Shown here: positions 16,819 to 25,918 of the stretch, piece by piece
How the letters are laid out: the number at the start of each line of letters is the position of its first letter
How positions within the stretch are numbered: position 1 is the first letter of the stretch
Origin: Pedobacter sp. W3I1
GTDB taxonomy: Bacteria > Bacteroidota > Bacteroidia > Sphingobacteriales > Sphingobacteriaceae
DNA: 64,000 bases
NCBI RefSeq assembly: GCF_030816015.1
Contig: NZ_JAUSXN010000001.1
Coordinates: 1,736,001-1,800,000, forward strand
Direction: 5' to 3'
The notes under the pieces: model-generated
Database searches by the model: none
Told to the model about the DNA's origin: nothing
Seen by the model: only the letters and a program-made list of their open reading frames with translations
Position numbers and translations under genes: made by a program

Positions 16819-17471
16819 TAATTATTTAATTCCTGAGATAAATCATTTGATGAGAAATTACTCAGGATGTAGTTTTCCATTTCTGTATCTGACGCAGAAG
16901 TAGTTTTTGTATTAGATGTTGTGTTTTGCGCTTCTAAATGATCGATGATAGTACTTTCGTCAATATCATACAATAGCTGTTCGTTTATTGCTTCTGCTGA
17001 TTGTGCCTGCTGAACCGTAGTTGTTGAGCCGTTCTGGTAAAAATAAACCCCAAACGAAGCTATTAATAAGAAGCAGGCTGCACTTGCATATTTAACAATG
17101 TTGCGTCTCCATAAAGGAATAACTTTAGCTTCCTTTCTAGGTTCCGATGCTGCAATTCTATTGGCAATTCTACTCTGTAATGTATCGAAATAATTTTCGG
17201 GTACTGTAAAGGACTGTTCTGCTTTAGGCAGCTCAGACAAGGCAATTCGGGTTTGTATTCGTTCCGTTAAATCTTCAAAATAATTCTGCGGAACTTCAAA
17301 ATTATTGTCACTGGTTTTCTGCTTCAACCCATCTAAAAAGATAGCAGAAAAAATAGCCTCATCACCATTTTCGAAATATCCATCAGGAACGGCGAATGGA
17401 TTGCGTTTCCCCATTGCCGCAAGTGCAGGAGCTTCGTTCATCCAATCGTTATTTTCTATATTTTCGTTCAT
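16818..17471 (-). CDS. Anti-sigma-like membrane protein with three FxVPxxYF repeats
   Basis: A 217-residue protein with one membrane span (about 128-146, SAACFLLIASFGVYFY). The cytoplasmic N-terminal part has three copies of F-x-V-P-x-x-Y-F: NPFAVPDGYFEN, NNFEVPQNYFED and QSFTVPENYFDT, the last two followed by a helix with x-RI-x-x-RI. The C-terminal 60 residues are periplasmic and Ser/Thr-rich. Lying directly after an ECF sigma gene and before a periplasmic protein, it is the natural anti-sigma candidate, although no zinc-binding HxxxCxxC anti-sigma motif is present. The ATG at 17471 is preferred over an upstream TTG at 17489. Confidence 0.75.
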   Translation of the reverse strand: MNENIENNDWMNEAPALAAMGKRNPFAVPDGYFENGDEAIFSAIFLDGLKQKTSDNNFEVPQNYFEDLTERIQTRIALSELPKAEQSFTVPENYFDTLQSRIANRIAASEPRKEAKVIPLWRRNIVKYASAACFLLIASFGVYFYQNGSTTTVQQAQSAEAINEQLLYDIDESTIIDHLEAQNTTSNTKTTSASDTEMENYILSNFSSNDLSQELNN

Positions 17472-17504
17472 CACAGATATATGATACAATTAAAGTGAAA
17501 AGGT

Positions 17505-18065
17505 TTAATAGTCTATTTCATCATTTGTAATAAAAGCTTCAATTTTTTTTGCTGCGATGTGAAATGATGCTTTTAAAGCGCCTACAGAGGTTCCTAAAAC
17601 TTCCGAAATCTCTTCATATTTCATATCATCAAAATACTTCATGTTAAAGATAATCCGTTGTTTTTCGGGTAAGGTGAGGATTGCTTTCTGCAGTTTAAGC
17701 TCCAGTTTATCGCCGTTAAAATAAGATGATGCCACTAAATTATCGGCGAGTTCTGATGATACTTCGTCTAAAGGCGTATTGTTACGCTGCTTTTGCTTAT
17801 TTAAGAAAGTGATAGATTCGTTGGTGGCAATACGGTAAATCCAGGTGTAGAGCTGAGAATCGCTTCTAAATTTATCAAGGTTTTTCCAAACTTTAACAAA
17901 TACTTCCTGCAAAAGGTCATCACAATCATCATGGTTTAAAACCAGTCTGCGAATGTGCCAATATATTTTTTGCTGATATTTTTTTAACAACAGGTTAAAG
18001 GCTTCATTACGCGTGCGCTCGACAGCAAACATGGCAAGAATTTCTGAATCTTCAACTTGTTTCAT
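17505..18065 (-). CDS. ECF-family RNA polymerase sigma factor
   Basis: A 186-residue extracytoplasmic-function sigma factor with region 2 (DDLLQEVFVKVWKNLDKF, about 47-64, and YTWIYRIATNESITFLN) and region 4 (LPEKQRIIFNMKYFDDM, then YEEISEVLGTSVGALKASF with the helix-turn-helix). A short linker joins the two. It heads a three-gene operon with an anti-sigma-like membrane protein 33 nt downstream and a periplasmic helical protein, probably autoregulated, though I could not identify its promoter. No TonB receptor or FecR gene lies near, so it is not the iron or glycan transducing type. Confidence 0.93.
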   Translation of the reverse strand: MKQVEDSEILAMFAVERTRNEAFNLLLKKYQQKIYWHIRRLVLNHDDCDDLLQEVFVKVWKNLDKFRSDSQLYTWIYRIATNESITFLNKQKQRNNTPLDEVSSELADNLVASSYFNGDKLELKLQKAILTLPEKQRIIFNMKYFDDMKYEEISEVLGTSVGALKASFHIAAKKIEAFITNDEIDY

Positions 18066-18069
18066 TATG

Positions 18070-18146
18070 TATAGATTTGAGAAGTGAGAATTGTGATATG
18101 AGATTTGATTTTATGTCTCAAACCTCATATCGAATATCTCAAATCT
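18070..18146. repeat. Word-like inverted repeat (GAGATTTGAGA type)
   Basis: Variants of AGATTTGAGA and GATATGAGATTTGA are followed by their complements TCTCAAACCTCATATC and ATCTCAAATC, forming a loose long hairpin. A very similar stretch lies on the other side of the transketolase C-terminal gene at 19157-19235. Confidence 0.6.
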
Positions 18147-19101
18147 ATTTTTTTCTGCCAATTACTTTTTGAACAGCTTCTACAATGTTTACAGCATCTA
18201 AGCCATATTTAGACATTAATTGATCTGGTGTTCCGCTTTCGCCAAAAGTATCGTTAGTGGCCACAAACTCTTGTGGTGTTGGCAATTCGGTCGTTAACAA
18301 ACGGGCTACACTTTCGCCTAAGCCACCAAATTTATTATGCTCTTCGCAGGTAACCACACAACCAGTTTTTTTAACTGATTTTAAGATGGCTTCGTCATCT
18401 AAAGGTTTGATGGTGTGTATATTGATAATTTCGGCATCGATACCCAATTCAGCTAATTTTTCACCAGCTTCGATTGCTTTCCAAACCATGTGGCCGGTTG
18501 CAATAATGGTAACATCTGTTCCTTCGTTAACCATCCAAGCTTTACCGATCTCAAATTTTTGATCCGGATCTGTAAAAACAGGGATTACCGGACGACCAAA
18601 ACGTAAATAAACAGGGCCTTCATATTCTGCAATGGCCATTGTTGCGGCTTTAGTCTGGTTGTAATCACAAGGATTAATCACCACCATGCCTGGCAACATT
18701 TTCATTAAGCCAATATCTTCTAAAATCTGGTGTGTTGCACCATCTTCGCCTAAGGTTAAACCAGCATGAGATGCACAGATTTTAACGTTTTTGTTTGAAT
18801 AAGCTACCGATTGACGGATCTGATCGTAAACACGGCCCGTAGAAAAGTTGGCAAAAGTACCTGTAAAAGGGATTTTACCGCCAATGGTCATGCCTGCTGC
18901 GATACCGATCATGTTTGCTTCTGCAATGCCAACCTGTGTAAAACGCTCCGGAAAATCTTTAATGAAAGCATCCATTTTAAGCGATCCAACTAAATCGGCA
19001 CATAAGGCAACCACATTTTCGTTTTTCTTTCCGGCCTCATGTAAGCCAGCTCCAAAACCCGAACGTGTATCTTTTTTTTCTGTATATGTATATTTTTTCA
19101 C
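18145..19101 (-). CDS. Transketolase, C-terminal subunit
   Basis: A 318-residue subunit carrying the pyrimidine-binding and C-terminal domains of transketolase, which pairs with the N-terminal subunit encoded upstream. The PYR domain has VGIAEANMIGIAAGM (catalytic Glu that activates TPP) and ASHAGLTLGEDGATHQ, and the C-terminal domain has VTCEEHNKFGGLGE. Together the halves move two-carbon ketol units in the pentose phosphate pathway. Split transketolases are usual in Bacteroidota. It lies 140 nt downstream of its partner; that gap is filled by word-like repeats, so cotranscription is likely but not certain. Confidence 0.92.
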   Translation of the reverse strand: MKKYTYTEKKDTRSGFGAGLHEAGKKNENVVALCADLVGSLKMDAFIKDFPERFTQVGIAEANMIGIAAGMTIGGKIPFTGTFANFSTGRVYDQIRQSVAYSNKNVKICASHAGLTLGEDGATHQILEDIGLMKMLPGMVVINPCDYNQTKAATMAIAEYEGPVYLRFGRPVIPVFTDPDQKFEIGKAWMVNEGTDVTIIATGHMVWKAIEAGEKLAELGIDAEIINIHTIKPLDDEAILKSVKKTGCVVTCEEHNKFGGLGESVARLLTTELPTPQEFVATNDTFGESGTPDQLMSKYGLDAVNIVEAVQKVIGRKK

Positions 19102-19156
19102 GTTTTTATATTTTTTAATTAGCTGCGTTCAAGCTTGCTTCGCAGGTTTTCATTGT

Positions 19157-19235
19157 TTTTTAGATATGAGATGTGAGATTTTAGATGTGAGATCAGGCGA
19201 CAATTAGTCTCAAATCTCATATCTATTGTCTCAAA
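19157..19235. repeat. Word-like inverted repeat between the transketolase genes
   Basis: TAGATATGAGATGTGAG is answered by CTCAAATCTCATATCTA within 60 nt. The vocabulary is the same as at 18070-18146 and 54028-54062. Because it lies within an apparent operon it is not an ordinary terminator. Confidence 0.6.
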
Positions 19236-19241
19236 TCTAGT

Positions 19242-20087
19242 TTAATAGTCCCCTAAAGTTTCTGGTAATTGTGCTAAAGCTAAAGCTAACTGCTCATCAT
19301 TAGGCGCTGTACCGTGCCATTTGTGAGAACCCATCATATAATCTACGCCAGCACCCATTTGAGTACTCATTAAATTTAAGATTGGTTTACCTTTTCCGGT
19401 TAGTGTTTTAGCATAATGTAAACCTTCAACAATGGCTTGCATATCGTTACCATCAGTATTGATTACATGCCAGCCAAAAGCTTCGAATTTAGCTTGTAAA
19501 TCATCTAAGGCAAGAACTTTACTTGTAGGGCCATCAATTTGCTGTCCGTTATAATCAACTGATGCAATTAAATGATCTACTTTATTGAAAGGTGCGAACA
19601 TTGCTGCTTCCCAATTTTGTCCTTCCTGTAATTCTCCATCACCTAATAAGGCAAAAATGTAAGATTTATCGCCATTTAACTTCTTAGCCAATGCCGCACC
19701 AATGGCAACTGATAAGCCCTGGCCTAACGAGCCTGAAGCAATACGGATACCTGGTAAATGCTCATGTGTAGTTGGGTGACCTTGTAATCTGGAATTTAGT
19801 TTACGGAAAGTTGCCAGTTCGCTTTTGTCGAAATAACCAGCATGAGCCAATGTGCTGTACCAAACCGGAGAAATATGTCCGTTCGAAAGAAAGAATAAAT
19901 CTTCGCCTGCGCCTTCCATAGTGAAATCTGTTTTGTGGTTCAAAACTTCAAAATATAAAGCGGTAAAAAAATCTGTACATCCAAGCGAAGCGCCTGGGTG
20001 ACCAGATTGACATCCGTGAACCATTCTTACGATATCTCTTCTGATTTGAGAGGCAATATCTTCTAGCTCTTTAATTGTATGTTTCAT
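19242..20087 (-). CDS. Transketolase, N-terminal subunit
   Basis: A 281-residue subunit that binds the thiamine diphosphate pyrophosphate through Mg2+. The TPP motif runs from LLGDGELQEGQNWEAA (about 146-161) to the Asn in SVDYNGQQ, about 30 residues later. HPTTHEHLPGIRIASGSLGQ and the early CQSGHPGASLGCTDF are standard. It is expressed with the C-terminal subunit downstream. A TACCTTTG element 26 nt before the ATG marks the promoter, so the pair is separate from bcp upstream. Length and motifs match other split bacterial transketolases. Confidence 0.93.
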   Translation of the reverse strand: MKHTIKELEDIASQIRRDIVRMVHGCQSGHPGASLGCTDFFTALYFEVLNHKTDFTMEGAGEDLFFLSNGHISPVWYSTLAHAGYFDKSELATFRKLNSRLQGHPTTHEHLPGIRIASGSLGQGLSVAIGAALAKKLNGDKSYIFALLGDGELQEGQNWEAAMFAPFNKVDHLIASVDYNGQQIDGPTSKVLALDDLQAKFEAFGWHVINTDGNDMQAIVEGLHYAKTLTGKGKPILNLMSTQMGAGVDYMMGSHKWHGTAPNDEQLALALAQLPETLGDY

Positions 20088-20113
20088 TAAAATAAGAGGT
20101 TGTTGTTACATAG

Positions 20114-20121
20114 CAAAGGTA
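20114..20121 (-). promoter_or_regulatory. TAnnTTTG -7 element for the transketolase genes
   Basis: TACCTTTG on the minus strand lies 26 nt before the ATG of the transketolase N-terminal subunit, in the 57-nt gap to bcp. Confidence 0.5.
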
Positions 20122-20144
20122 ATATTTTACCCGCTATATCATAA

Positions 20145-20609
20145 TTAGTTATTGATTAAATTGAGTACTTGTTCTGTTGAGTTTTTTGTGTCAACTTTTT
20201 TGATGATATGGGTAATTTTTCCATCGCCATCTATAATAAAAGTGGTGCGAACCGTGCCCATGTATTTTTTGCCATACATGTTTTTTTCTGCCCATACACC
20301 ATAGTCATTTACAATTTTCTGATCAGTATCGGCCAGTAAGGTAAATGGTAAATTATGTTTGGTTACAAATTTCTGGTGCGATTTTTCATCGTCAACACTA
20401 ACGCCTAAAACTACAATGCCTTTGGCCTGTAAACCTTGGTAGTTATCTCTGAAATCGCAAGCTTCGGCGGTACAACCAGGAGTATCGTCTTTTGGATAAA
20501 AATAAAGCACAACTGTTTTGCCTTTATAATCGCTTAGTGAAACTTCAATGCCGTTTTGATCTTTTGATGTGATTGCCGGTGCCTGATCACCTTCTTTTAA
20601 CTCTGCCAT
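20145..20609 (-). CDS. bcp: Thioredoxin-dependent thiol peroxidase (Bcp/PrxQ)
   Basis: A 154-residue peroxiredoxin of the Bcp/PrxQ class that reduces hydrogen peroxide and organic hydroperoxides with thioredoxin as donor. The peroxidatic Cys is C46 in DDTPGCTAEACDF and the resolving Cys is C51, the five-residue spacing typical of alpha-helical PrxQ enzymes. FYPKDDTPGCT and the GTVRTTFIID tail are conserved. There is no signal peptide, so it acts in the cytoplasm. It is upstream of the transketolase genes on the same strand. The upstream gap (20610-20822) consists of repeats of the word ATTGAATTTTGAATG and shows no gene. Confidence 0.95.
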   Translation of the reverse strand: MAELKEGDQAPAITSKDQNGIEVSLSDYKGKTVVLYFYPKDDTPGCTAEACDFRDNYQGLQAKGIVVLGVSVDDEKSHQKFVTKHNLPFTLLADTDQKIVNDYGVWAEKNMYGKKYMGTVRTTFIIDGDGKITHIIKKVDTKNSTEQVLNLINN

Positions 20610-20614
20610 ATTTA

Positions 20615-20690
20615 TAATGATTGAATTTTGAATGCTTTAATGATGGAGTGTAATTAAATGATTGAATTTTGAATGATAGAATGTTTAATC
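20615..20690. repeat. Degenerate word repeat (ATTGAATTTTGAATG)
   Basis: ATGATTGAATTTTGAATG occurs twice within 65 nt, with further one-word variants between. It resembles the ATTGAGTGA/TCATTCAATCA words at 33063-33171. It lies directly upstream of bcp and carries no recognisable promoter or gene. Confidence 0.5.
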
Positions 20691-20822
20691 ATGCCTGCAA
20701 TTTAAACAGTTTAACCTATTATACTGTTGGATATATGTTAAAAGATGACATTTCTTCGTTTATGTAATGAAAAGCGGAGGTCAATATGATCTTGAAATCC
20801 CATCATCCTAAACATCCTATTG

Positions 20823-22556
20823 CTATTTAAAAAATGTTAACGTATATTTTCTGGTATTCTCTTTCATGTCGATCACAACCAGTTCCAGTTTATGTTTTCC
20901 GGAAGTTGTTCTTTCGTCGAAACTGTGCCATAAGGTCGCTGTTTTGGTATCGAATTCCATCAGTGCCCACTTTCCATCGATATAACCATTAAAACTTTTT
21001 ATTCCGGAAAGATTGTCGCTGATTTTGAAAAATATTTTAGATAAACCTGCCATGTTTTTCCCTTCAGCAATATTTACGGGTACTATTCTCGGTGCAATGG
21101 TATCTATAGCGATATAAAAGCTGCCAAAGTTTTTTGGCGTAGCCTTAATATATCCATTATCGAAAAACCCGCCTTGGGATGAACCATTTGAGTTTACAAT
21201 CAAAGCTTTGCTTCTTAAGTTCTCCGGAAGATTATCAGCCTTGATTGAGATATCGAAACCGATGTGCAATGGCGTATACTTATTGTGAATCTGATGTACA
21301 GCCGACCATGCATTACCAGTTGGTTTAGGCAGTTTTTTATAAGTGAAGTTTAAATCGCTGTACAATGTTCCCTGTGGAAAAACGACTTTAATGTCGTCGG
21401 TATTAAATTCATTCACCTTATTATATGGATAAATTATGCCAGCAGGAACACTTGCTTTTGCTACCGGCGCTAACCCCGCATTTACGGTGAAAGGCAAAAC
21501 AGATGAATTTCCTTTCGAATCGGTAATGATATACCGAAGCTGGTGTGTGGCGCCATCGTTAAAATTAATTCTTCCGCTATTGACTAAACCGCTATAAATT
21601 TTTAAAGGGTTACCAGGTTCAACAAAACTTTTTTGGATACTTCTTTTGGTATTTAAGTAGGTAGGATAATCGATATGCGAATTAATGGCCTTACTATCTT
21701 CGAAAGCAAAACGCTCCAGGGCAGAAGTGTATACTTTCTTGCCATCTACCTCTAGCTGAATGGAGTATACACCATTGGTGCCCGATAAACCATTATGCCG
21801 ATCGGTTACCACGATCCCGAAACCAACCTCACCGGTTAAGCTAATGGATGCAGTGGTTTTATAACTGCCATTTGCTCCACTAATGCCAATGGCCTGTTTT
21901 GGTGTATTTTCGTTAAAGGTTTTGCCATTTAAGCGATACACGTACAATCCATGAATAGCGGGTGGAATATTATCGGGGATGACGATCCCGAAAAACTGCG
22001 GATTTATGGTTTCTTCAGTTTTGGTATCTCTGATTTCGAAATGCAAATGCGGGCCGCCTGAGCTACCACGGTTACCAGACCAGGCAATGATCTCGCCTTT
22101 ATGTACCGGAATTAATGTGGCATCAGGAAATTCATCAATCTCAAACGATTTTTTTTCATATTCAAGATTTTTAATATTTGTGGCAATTTTTGGAGCGAAA
22201 CGCTGTAGGTGGCCGTAAACTGTGGTAAAACCATTAGGGTGATTGATGTATAGTGCCTGTCCAAAACCACTGTTCTGAACCCTTAACCTCGAAATATACC
22301 CATCTGCAACAGCATAAACAGGATAACCTTCGCGCTGGTTGGTCCTGAAATCAATTCCAGAGTGAAAGTGATTGCCTCTGATTTCTCCAAAAGAACCTGC
22401 AAGGGCAGGAGGGCTAATGTCTAAAGGTTGTCTGAAATCTGTAATCGGGTATTTATTCGTACTGAAAATCTGTTGTGCCTGAACAAGGGTTGATGCAAAT
22501 AAAAGGCAAATTGAAATGGAAAACTTTAACTTGTATTGGATCGGGTTTTTAATCAT
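20823..22556 (-). CDS. M23 (LytM) family peptidase, exported
   Basis: A 577-residue exported protein with a signal peptide ending VQAQ (about 1-27). An N-terminal LytM/M23 domain (about 50-190) has the zinc ligands in NHFHSGIDF (HxxxD) and GGPHLHFEI (HxH). Such enzymes cut peptide cross-links in peptidoglycan, or regulate amidases when inactive; here all ligands are present. The remaining 390 residues are beta-rich with repeated Ig-like strands and no named domain. It starts 3 nt after the stop of the FAH-family gene, so the two are cotranscribed. A role in envelope remodelling is inferred. Confidence 0.9.
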   Translation of the reverse strand: MIKNPIQYKLKFSISICLLFASTLVQAQQIFSTNKYPITDFRQPLDISPPALAGSFGEIRGNHFHSGIDFRTNQREGYPVYAVADGYISRLRVQNSGFGQALYINHPNGFTTVYGHLQRFAPKIATNIKNLEYEKKSFEIDEFPDATLIPVHKGEIIAWSGNRGSSGGPHLHFEIRDTKTEETINPQFFGIVIPDNIPPAIHGLYVYRLNGKTFNENTPKQAIGISGANGSYKTTASISLTGEVGFGIVVTDRHNGLSGTNGVYSIQLEVDGKKVYTSALERFAFEDSKAINSHIDYPTYLNTKRSIQKSFVEPGNPLKIYSGLVNSGRINFNDGATHQLRYIITDSKGNSSVLPFTVNAGLAPVAKASVPAGIIYPYNKVNEFNTDDIKVVFPQGTLYSDLNFTYKKLPKPTGNAWSAVHQIHNKYTPLHIGFDISIKADNLPENLRSKALIVNSNGSSQGGFFDNGYIKATPKNFGSFYIAIDTIAPRIVPVNIAEGKNMAGLSKIFFKISDNLSGIKSFNGYIDGKWALMEFDTKTATLWHSFDERTTSGKHKLELVVIDMKENTRKYTLTFFK

Positions 22557-22559
22557 TCG

Positions 22560-23171
22560 TTACTTTACATCAAAATTTAAAAGTTGCTTTCCTTCTAACC
22601 AGGCTTCTAATTTATCGTCTTTATTTATTTTTCCGACGCCCTGTGGGGTTCCGGTAAAAATTAAATCACCTTTTTTTAAAGTAATATATTGAGAAACAAA
22701 GCTGATTATCTTCTCGAACGAGAATAACAAATCTTTAGTATGGCCAATCTGACGACTCTCACCGTTGATCTTTAACTCAAATTTTAAATTGTAAAGATCT
22801 TCATAATCACTTTTAGGCAAAAAAATACTGATTGGTGCTGAGTTATCAAAAGCTTTGGCCAGCTCCCAGGGTAATCCCTTCTCTTTATGTTTGCTCTGAA
22901 TATCGCGTGCAGTGAAATCGATCCCTAATCCTACTTCATTATAATAATTAGCGGCAAACTTTTCGGCAATGTGTTTTCCTTCCTTGCAGATTTTTAATAC
23001 CACTTCGAGTTCGTAGTGAACATCATCAGAAAAATCGGGTAGATAAAAAGGTTTATTGTCTTTTAAAACGGCTGTATCTGGTTTCAGGAAAATTACTGGT
23101 GTGGTTGGAACCGGATTGTTCAGTTCTTTTGCATGTTCGGCATAATTTCGGCCAATGGCGATGATCTTCAT
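22560..23171 (-). CDS. Fumarylacetoacetate hydrolase family protein
   Basis: A 203-residue cytoplasmic enzyme of the FAH family. The metal-binding core shows IGRNYAEHAKELN (6-18), VIFLKPDTAV, the acidic triad in YELEVVL, and GLGIDFTARD. The late TGTPQGVGKI is a signature of the short FAH group, which includes acylpyruvases and oxaloacetate decarboxylase or tautomerase-like proteins. The physiological substrate cannot be fixed. It is the first gene of a two-gene unit with the M23 protein (3-nt gap), an unrelated pairing of the kind common in compact operons. Complete, with a normal start. Confidence 0.9.
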   Translation of the reverse strand: MKIIAIGRNYAEHAKELNNPVPTTPVIFLKPDTAVLKDNKPFYLPDFSDDVHYELEVVLKICKEGKHIAEKFAANYYNEVGLGIDFTARDIQSKHKEKGLPWELAKAFDNSAPISIFLPKSDYEDLYNLKFELKINGESRQIGHTKDLLFSFEKIISFVSQYITLKKGDLIFTGTPQGVGKINKDDKLEAWLEGKQLLNFDVK

Positions 23172-23246
23172 TCTTAAGAATATGAAATATGATAAAATAG
23201 ACGGGAATTAAATCCACATCAATCAAAAATAGAAAAGAAAATGGTG

Positions 23247-23777
23247 TTATAAAACTGATATCCGTTTTACCTGGCTTTCTGAACCGGCAATAACCCTTAA
23301 AAAGTAAATGCCTGGGTTAATTCTGTTAGGGATGATGAAGCTTTTGGTCTGCTCACCGGCATTTAAACGTTCGTTTGAAAGTGTTGCCACTTCATTTCCC
23401 AATAAATCGATGATTTTGATTGTAGTTTGGGTACCATCTTTTCCTATAGATAAAATAATATTTAACTGATCTTCTACTGGATTAGGGTATATTTTTACGA
23501 TGCTTAACAATTTGTCTTTCGCTACAACTGTTGCATTTTTAGGAGTTGTAGAATAAGTATTGAACATTCCGGAACCACCTACTGCCATATAAAGCGGTTT
23601 ATATGGAGTGATATTCGCTTTAATTTCAGGAATTCGGCTTACTTTTTTGGTTCTGTTTTTTAAACTAATGTGAATGCTATCAGTTTGTTGCGACCAAGAA
23701 TTTACGCTGCATAGCAAAACAATGCACAATGTGCATGCAAGTTTTGTGAGTAACGTTATCTTAGTGTAGAGTTTCAT
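23247..23777 (-). CDS. Secreted protein with type IX sorting domain
   Basis: A 176-residue exported protein: a signal peptide (about 1-29, ending SWSQ), a short unrecognised region and a C-terminal type A sorting domain (about 90-176). The domain shows IYPNPVEDQLNI, IIDLLGNEV, LNAGEQTKSFII and PGIYFLRVIAGS, the usual strand pattern that targets proteins to type IX secretion. The cargo part is unusually short, so this is nearly a bare sorting domain. A TACATTTG promoter lies 13 nt before the ATG at 23777. PorT and a PorG-like protein encoded in the window would serve its export. Confidence 0.85.
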   Translation of the reverse strand: MKLYTKITLLTKLACTLCIVLLCSVNSWSQQTDSIHISLKNRTKKVSRIPEIKANITPYKPLYMAVGGSGMFNTYSTTPKNATVVAKDKLLSIVKIYPNPVEDQLNIILSIGKDGTQTTIKIIDLLGNEVATLSNERLNAGEQTKSFIIPNRINPGIYFLRVIAGSESQVKRISVL

Positions 23778-23790
23778 CAAATTGGTATAG

Positions 23791-23798
23791 CAAATGTA
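23791..23798 (-). promoter_or_regulatory. TAnnTTTG -7 element for the type IX cargo gene
   Basis: TACATTTG on the minus strand lies 13 nt before the ATG at 23777. The opposite strand starts kup about 160 nt away, so the gap is a divergent promoter region. Confidence 0.45.
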
Positions 23799-23904
23799 TT
23801 AATTTAAAACAAAGAAATTAAACATTTTGTTTAAAACCCATAATTTAACACAATTTAACAATAAAATTTAATTTTCATAGTGTTAAAAATACACAATAAT
23901 TTGG

Positions 23905-23935
23905 TTGTTAAATTGTTATAGTTAGTTTACTTTTG
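23905..23935 (+). promoter_or_regulatory. kup promoter with -33 and -7 elements
   Basis: TTG at 23905 is followed after 20 nt by TACTTTTG (23928-23935), matching both Bacteroidota primary promoter elements. The kup GTG start lies 21 nt further on. Confidence 0.55.
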
Positions 23936-23956
23936 CCGCACTAAATAATCAACGAA

Positions 23957-25915
23957 GTGTCAAATCATAAAAATGTCAACGCGTTAACCGCCGGCGGTGT
24001 TCTAATTAGTTTAGGAATTGTGTTCGGTGACATTGGTACATCACCTCTATATACCTTAAATGCAATTTTTACAACCATTTTAGGGGGTAAGCAAGATATC
24101 AATCCAACCAATGTTCTAGGCGTTTTATCCTGTATCATTTGGACACTAACCTTACAAACCACCATTAAGTATGTTATTATTACCCTAAGAGCCGATAATA
24201 AGGGCGAGGGGGGGATTTTCTCTTTATTCTCACTGGTGCGCAAAAAGGCTAAGTGGCTAGTGGTTCCAGCCGTTGTAGGTGGCTGTGCATTACTTGCAGA
24301 TGGTATTATCACTCCCAGTATTACCGTAACATCGGCAATTGAAGGGCTTACCAATAAGTTTGAGGTGCCGGTTATTCCAATTGTATTAGGCATTTTAACA
24401 GTTCTGTTTATTATCCAGCAGTTCGGAACCAACCTGGTAGGGAAGCTATTTGGCCCGGTAATGTTTGTTTGGTTTGCTGTTTTGGGGGTTTTAGGTGTAT
24501 CTTTTATTATTAAAGATTTCAGTATTTTAAAGGCATTTAACCCTTACTATGCCATTCATTTATTGGTTACCAATAAATTGGCATTTTTAATTCTTGGCGG
24601 TGTGTTTTTATGTACAACAGGGGCAGAGGCTTTATATTCTGACTTGGGCCACTGTGGTAGAAATAACATTAGAATCAGTTGGGTTTTTGTAAAGTTAACC
24701 CTTATTCTAAACTATCTAGGACAAGGCGTTTGGATTTTGCAGAACAGCGGGAGTTACATTCCTGGGGCAAAAATGAATCCATTTTTCCAGATCGTTCCTG
24801 ATCAGTTTCAAATTCCAATGGTAATACTGGCTACAATGGCGGCAGTAATTGCCAGTCAGGCTTTAATTAGTGGCTCTTTTACCTTAATTGCTGAGGCAGT
24901 ACGTTTAAACCTTTGGCCTAAAATTAAAATTGTTTACCCATCAGTTTCTAAAGGCCAGTTATACGTTCCTTCGATTAACTGGATGTTGTGGATTGGTTGC
25001 TGCGGTATTGTACTGTTGTTCCAAAAAGCTGAGAAAATGGATGCGGCCTATGGTTTATCGATCACGATAGCCATGTTAATGACCACCATTTTGGTGAGTT
25101 TTTATTTGAGAAGCAAACGTTTCCCGAAATATTTAGTTGCGATATTCTTTTTTACTTATGTAATTATTGAGGGTACATTTTTGATCAGTAATTTAACCAA
25201 ATTCCTACATGGTGGTTGGGTAACGGTATTAATCGGTTCTTTATTATTTACGGTAATGTGGAGTTGGTTTGTAGCCCGTAAAATCAAAAACCGCTTTGTT
25301 AAATATGTCGAAATAGAAGATTATTATGAGATTTTAACTGAATTAAGCAGCGATGAATCCGTTCCAAAATACTCCTCTCAACTGGTTTATTTAACGAGTG
25401 CCAACTTTAAAACTGAGATCGAATCGAAGATCATCTATTCTATTATACAAAAGGAACCAAAACGTGCTGATGTGTACTGGTTGGTGCATGTTGATGTAAT
25501 GGACGAGCCTTATACCTTAGATTATAAGGTCGAATTCCTAATCCCCGGCAAGTTAATCAGAATTGATTTTAGATTAGGCTTCAGGATTGAGCAACGGGTG
25601 AATTTATTGTACCGTAAAGTGGTTGAAGAGTTAGTGAAAAACGGAGAGATCGATATTACCAGCCAGTATACCTCGTTAAACAAACATAAAATTGCAGGCG
25701 ATTTCAGGTTTGTTCTTTTAGAAAAACATTTATCTAAGTTTACTAAACTGAGTTTTTATGAGAGACAGATTATGGATTACTACTTTATCCTTAAAAAATT
25801 AAGTTTATCAGAAGAGCGGAGTTTTGGTTTAGACAGCAGTTATGTTGATGTAGAGAAAGTTCCATTAATTTTCGTTACACCAGATGATATTGAATTAAAC
25901 AGGTTGCCGGTTTAA
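23957..25915 (+). CDS. kup: KUP family potassium uptake protein
   Basis: A 652-residue inner-membrane potassium transporter of the KUP/HAK family. The N-terminal signature GVVFGDIGTSPLY-type segment (SLGIVFGDIGTSPLY, about 18-32) is present, followed by about 12 membrane spans and a C-terminal cytoplasmic domain of some 190 residues. FCTTGAEALYSDLGHCGRN is a second family stretch. KUP proteins import K+ with protons. The GTG start agrees with the promoter. A 50-residue membrane protein gene follows after 3 nt and may belong to the same transcript. Confidence 0.95.
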   Translation: MSNHKNVNALTAGGVLISLGIVFGDIGTSPLYTLNAIFTTILGGKQDINPTNVLGVLSCIIWTLTLQTTIKYVIITLRADNKGEGGIFSLFSLVRKKAKWLVVPAVVGGCALLADGIITPSITVTSAIEGLTNKFEVPVIPIVLGILTVLFIIQQFGTNLVGKLFGPVMFVWFAVLGVLGVSFIIKDFSILKAFNPYYAIHLLVTNKLAFLILGGVFLCTTGAEALYSDLGHCGRNNIRISWVFVKLTLILNYLGQGVWILQNSGSYIPGAKMNPFFQIVPDQFQIPMVILATMAAVIASQALISGSFTLIAEAVRLNLWPKIKIVYPSVSKGQLYVPSINWMLWIGCCGIVLLFQKAEKMDAAYGLSITIAMLMTTILVSFYLRSKRFPKYLVAIFFFTYVIIEGTFLISNLTKFLHGGWVTVLIGSLLFTVMWSWFVARKIKNRFVKYVEIEDYYEILTELSSDESVPKYSSQLVYLTSANFKTEIESKIIYSIIQKEPKRADVYWLVHVDVMDEPYTLDYKVEFLIPGKLIRIDFRLGFRIEQRVNLLYRKVVEELVKNGEIDITSQYTSLNKHKIAGDFRFVLLEKHLSKFTKLSFYERQIMDYYFILKKLSLSEERSFGLDSSYVDVEKVPLIFVTPDDIELNRLPV

Positions 25916-25918
25916 CTC

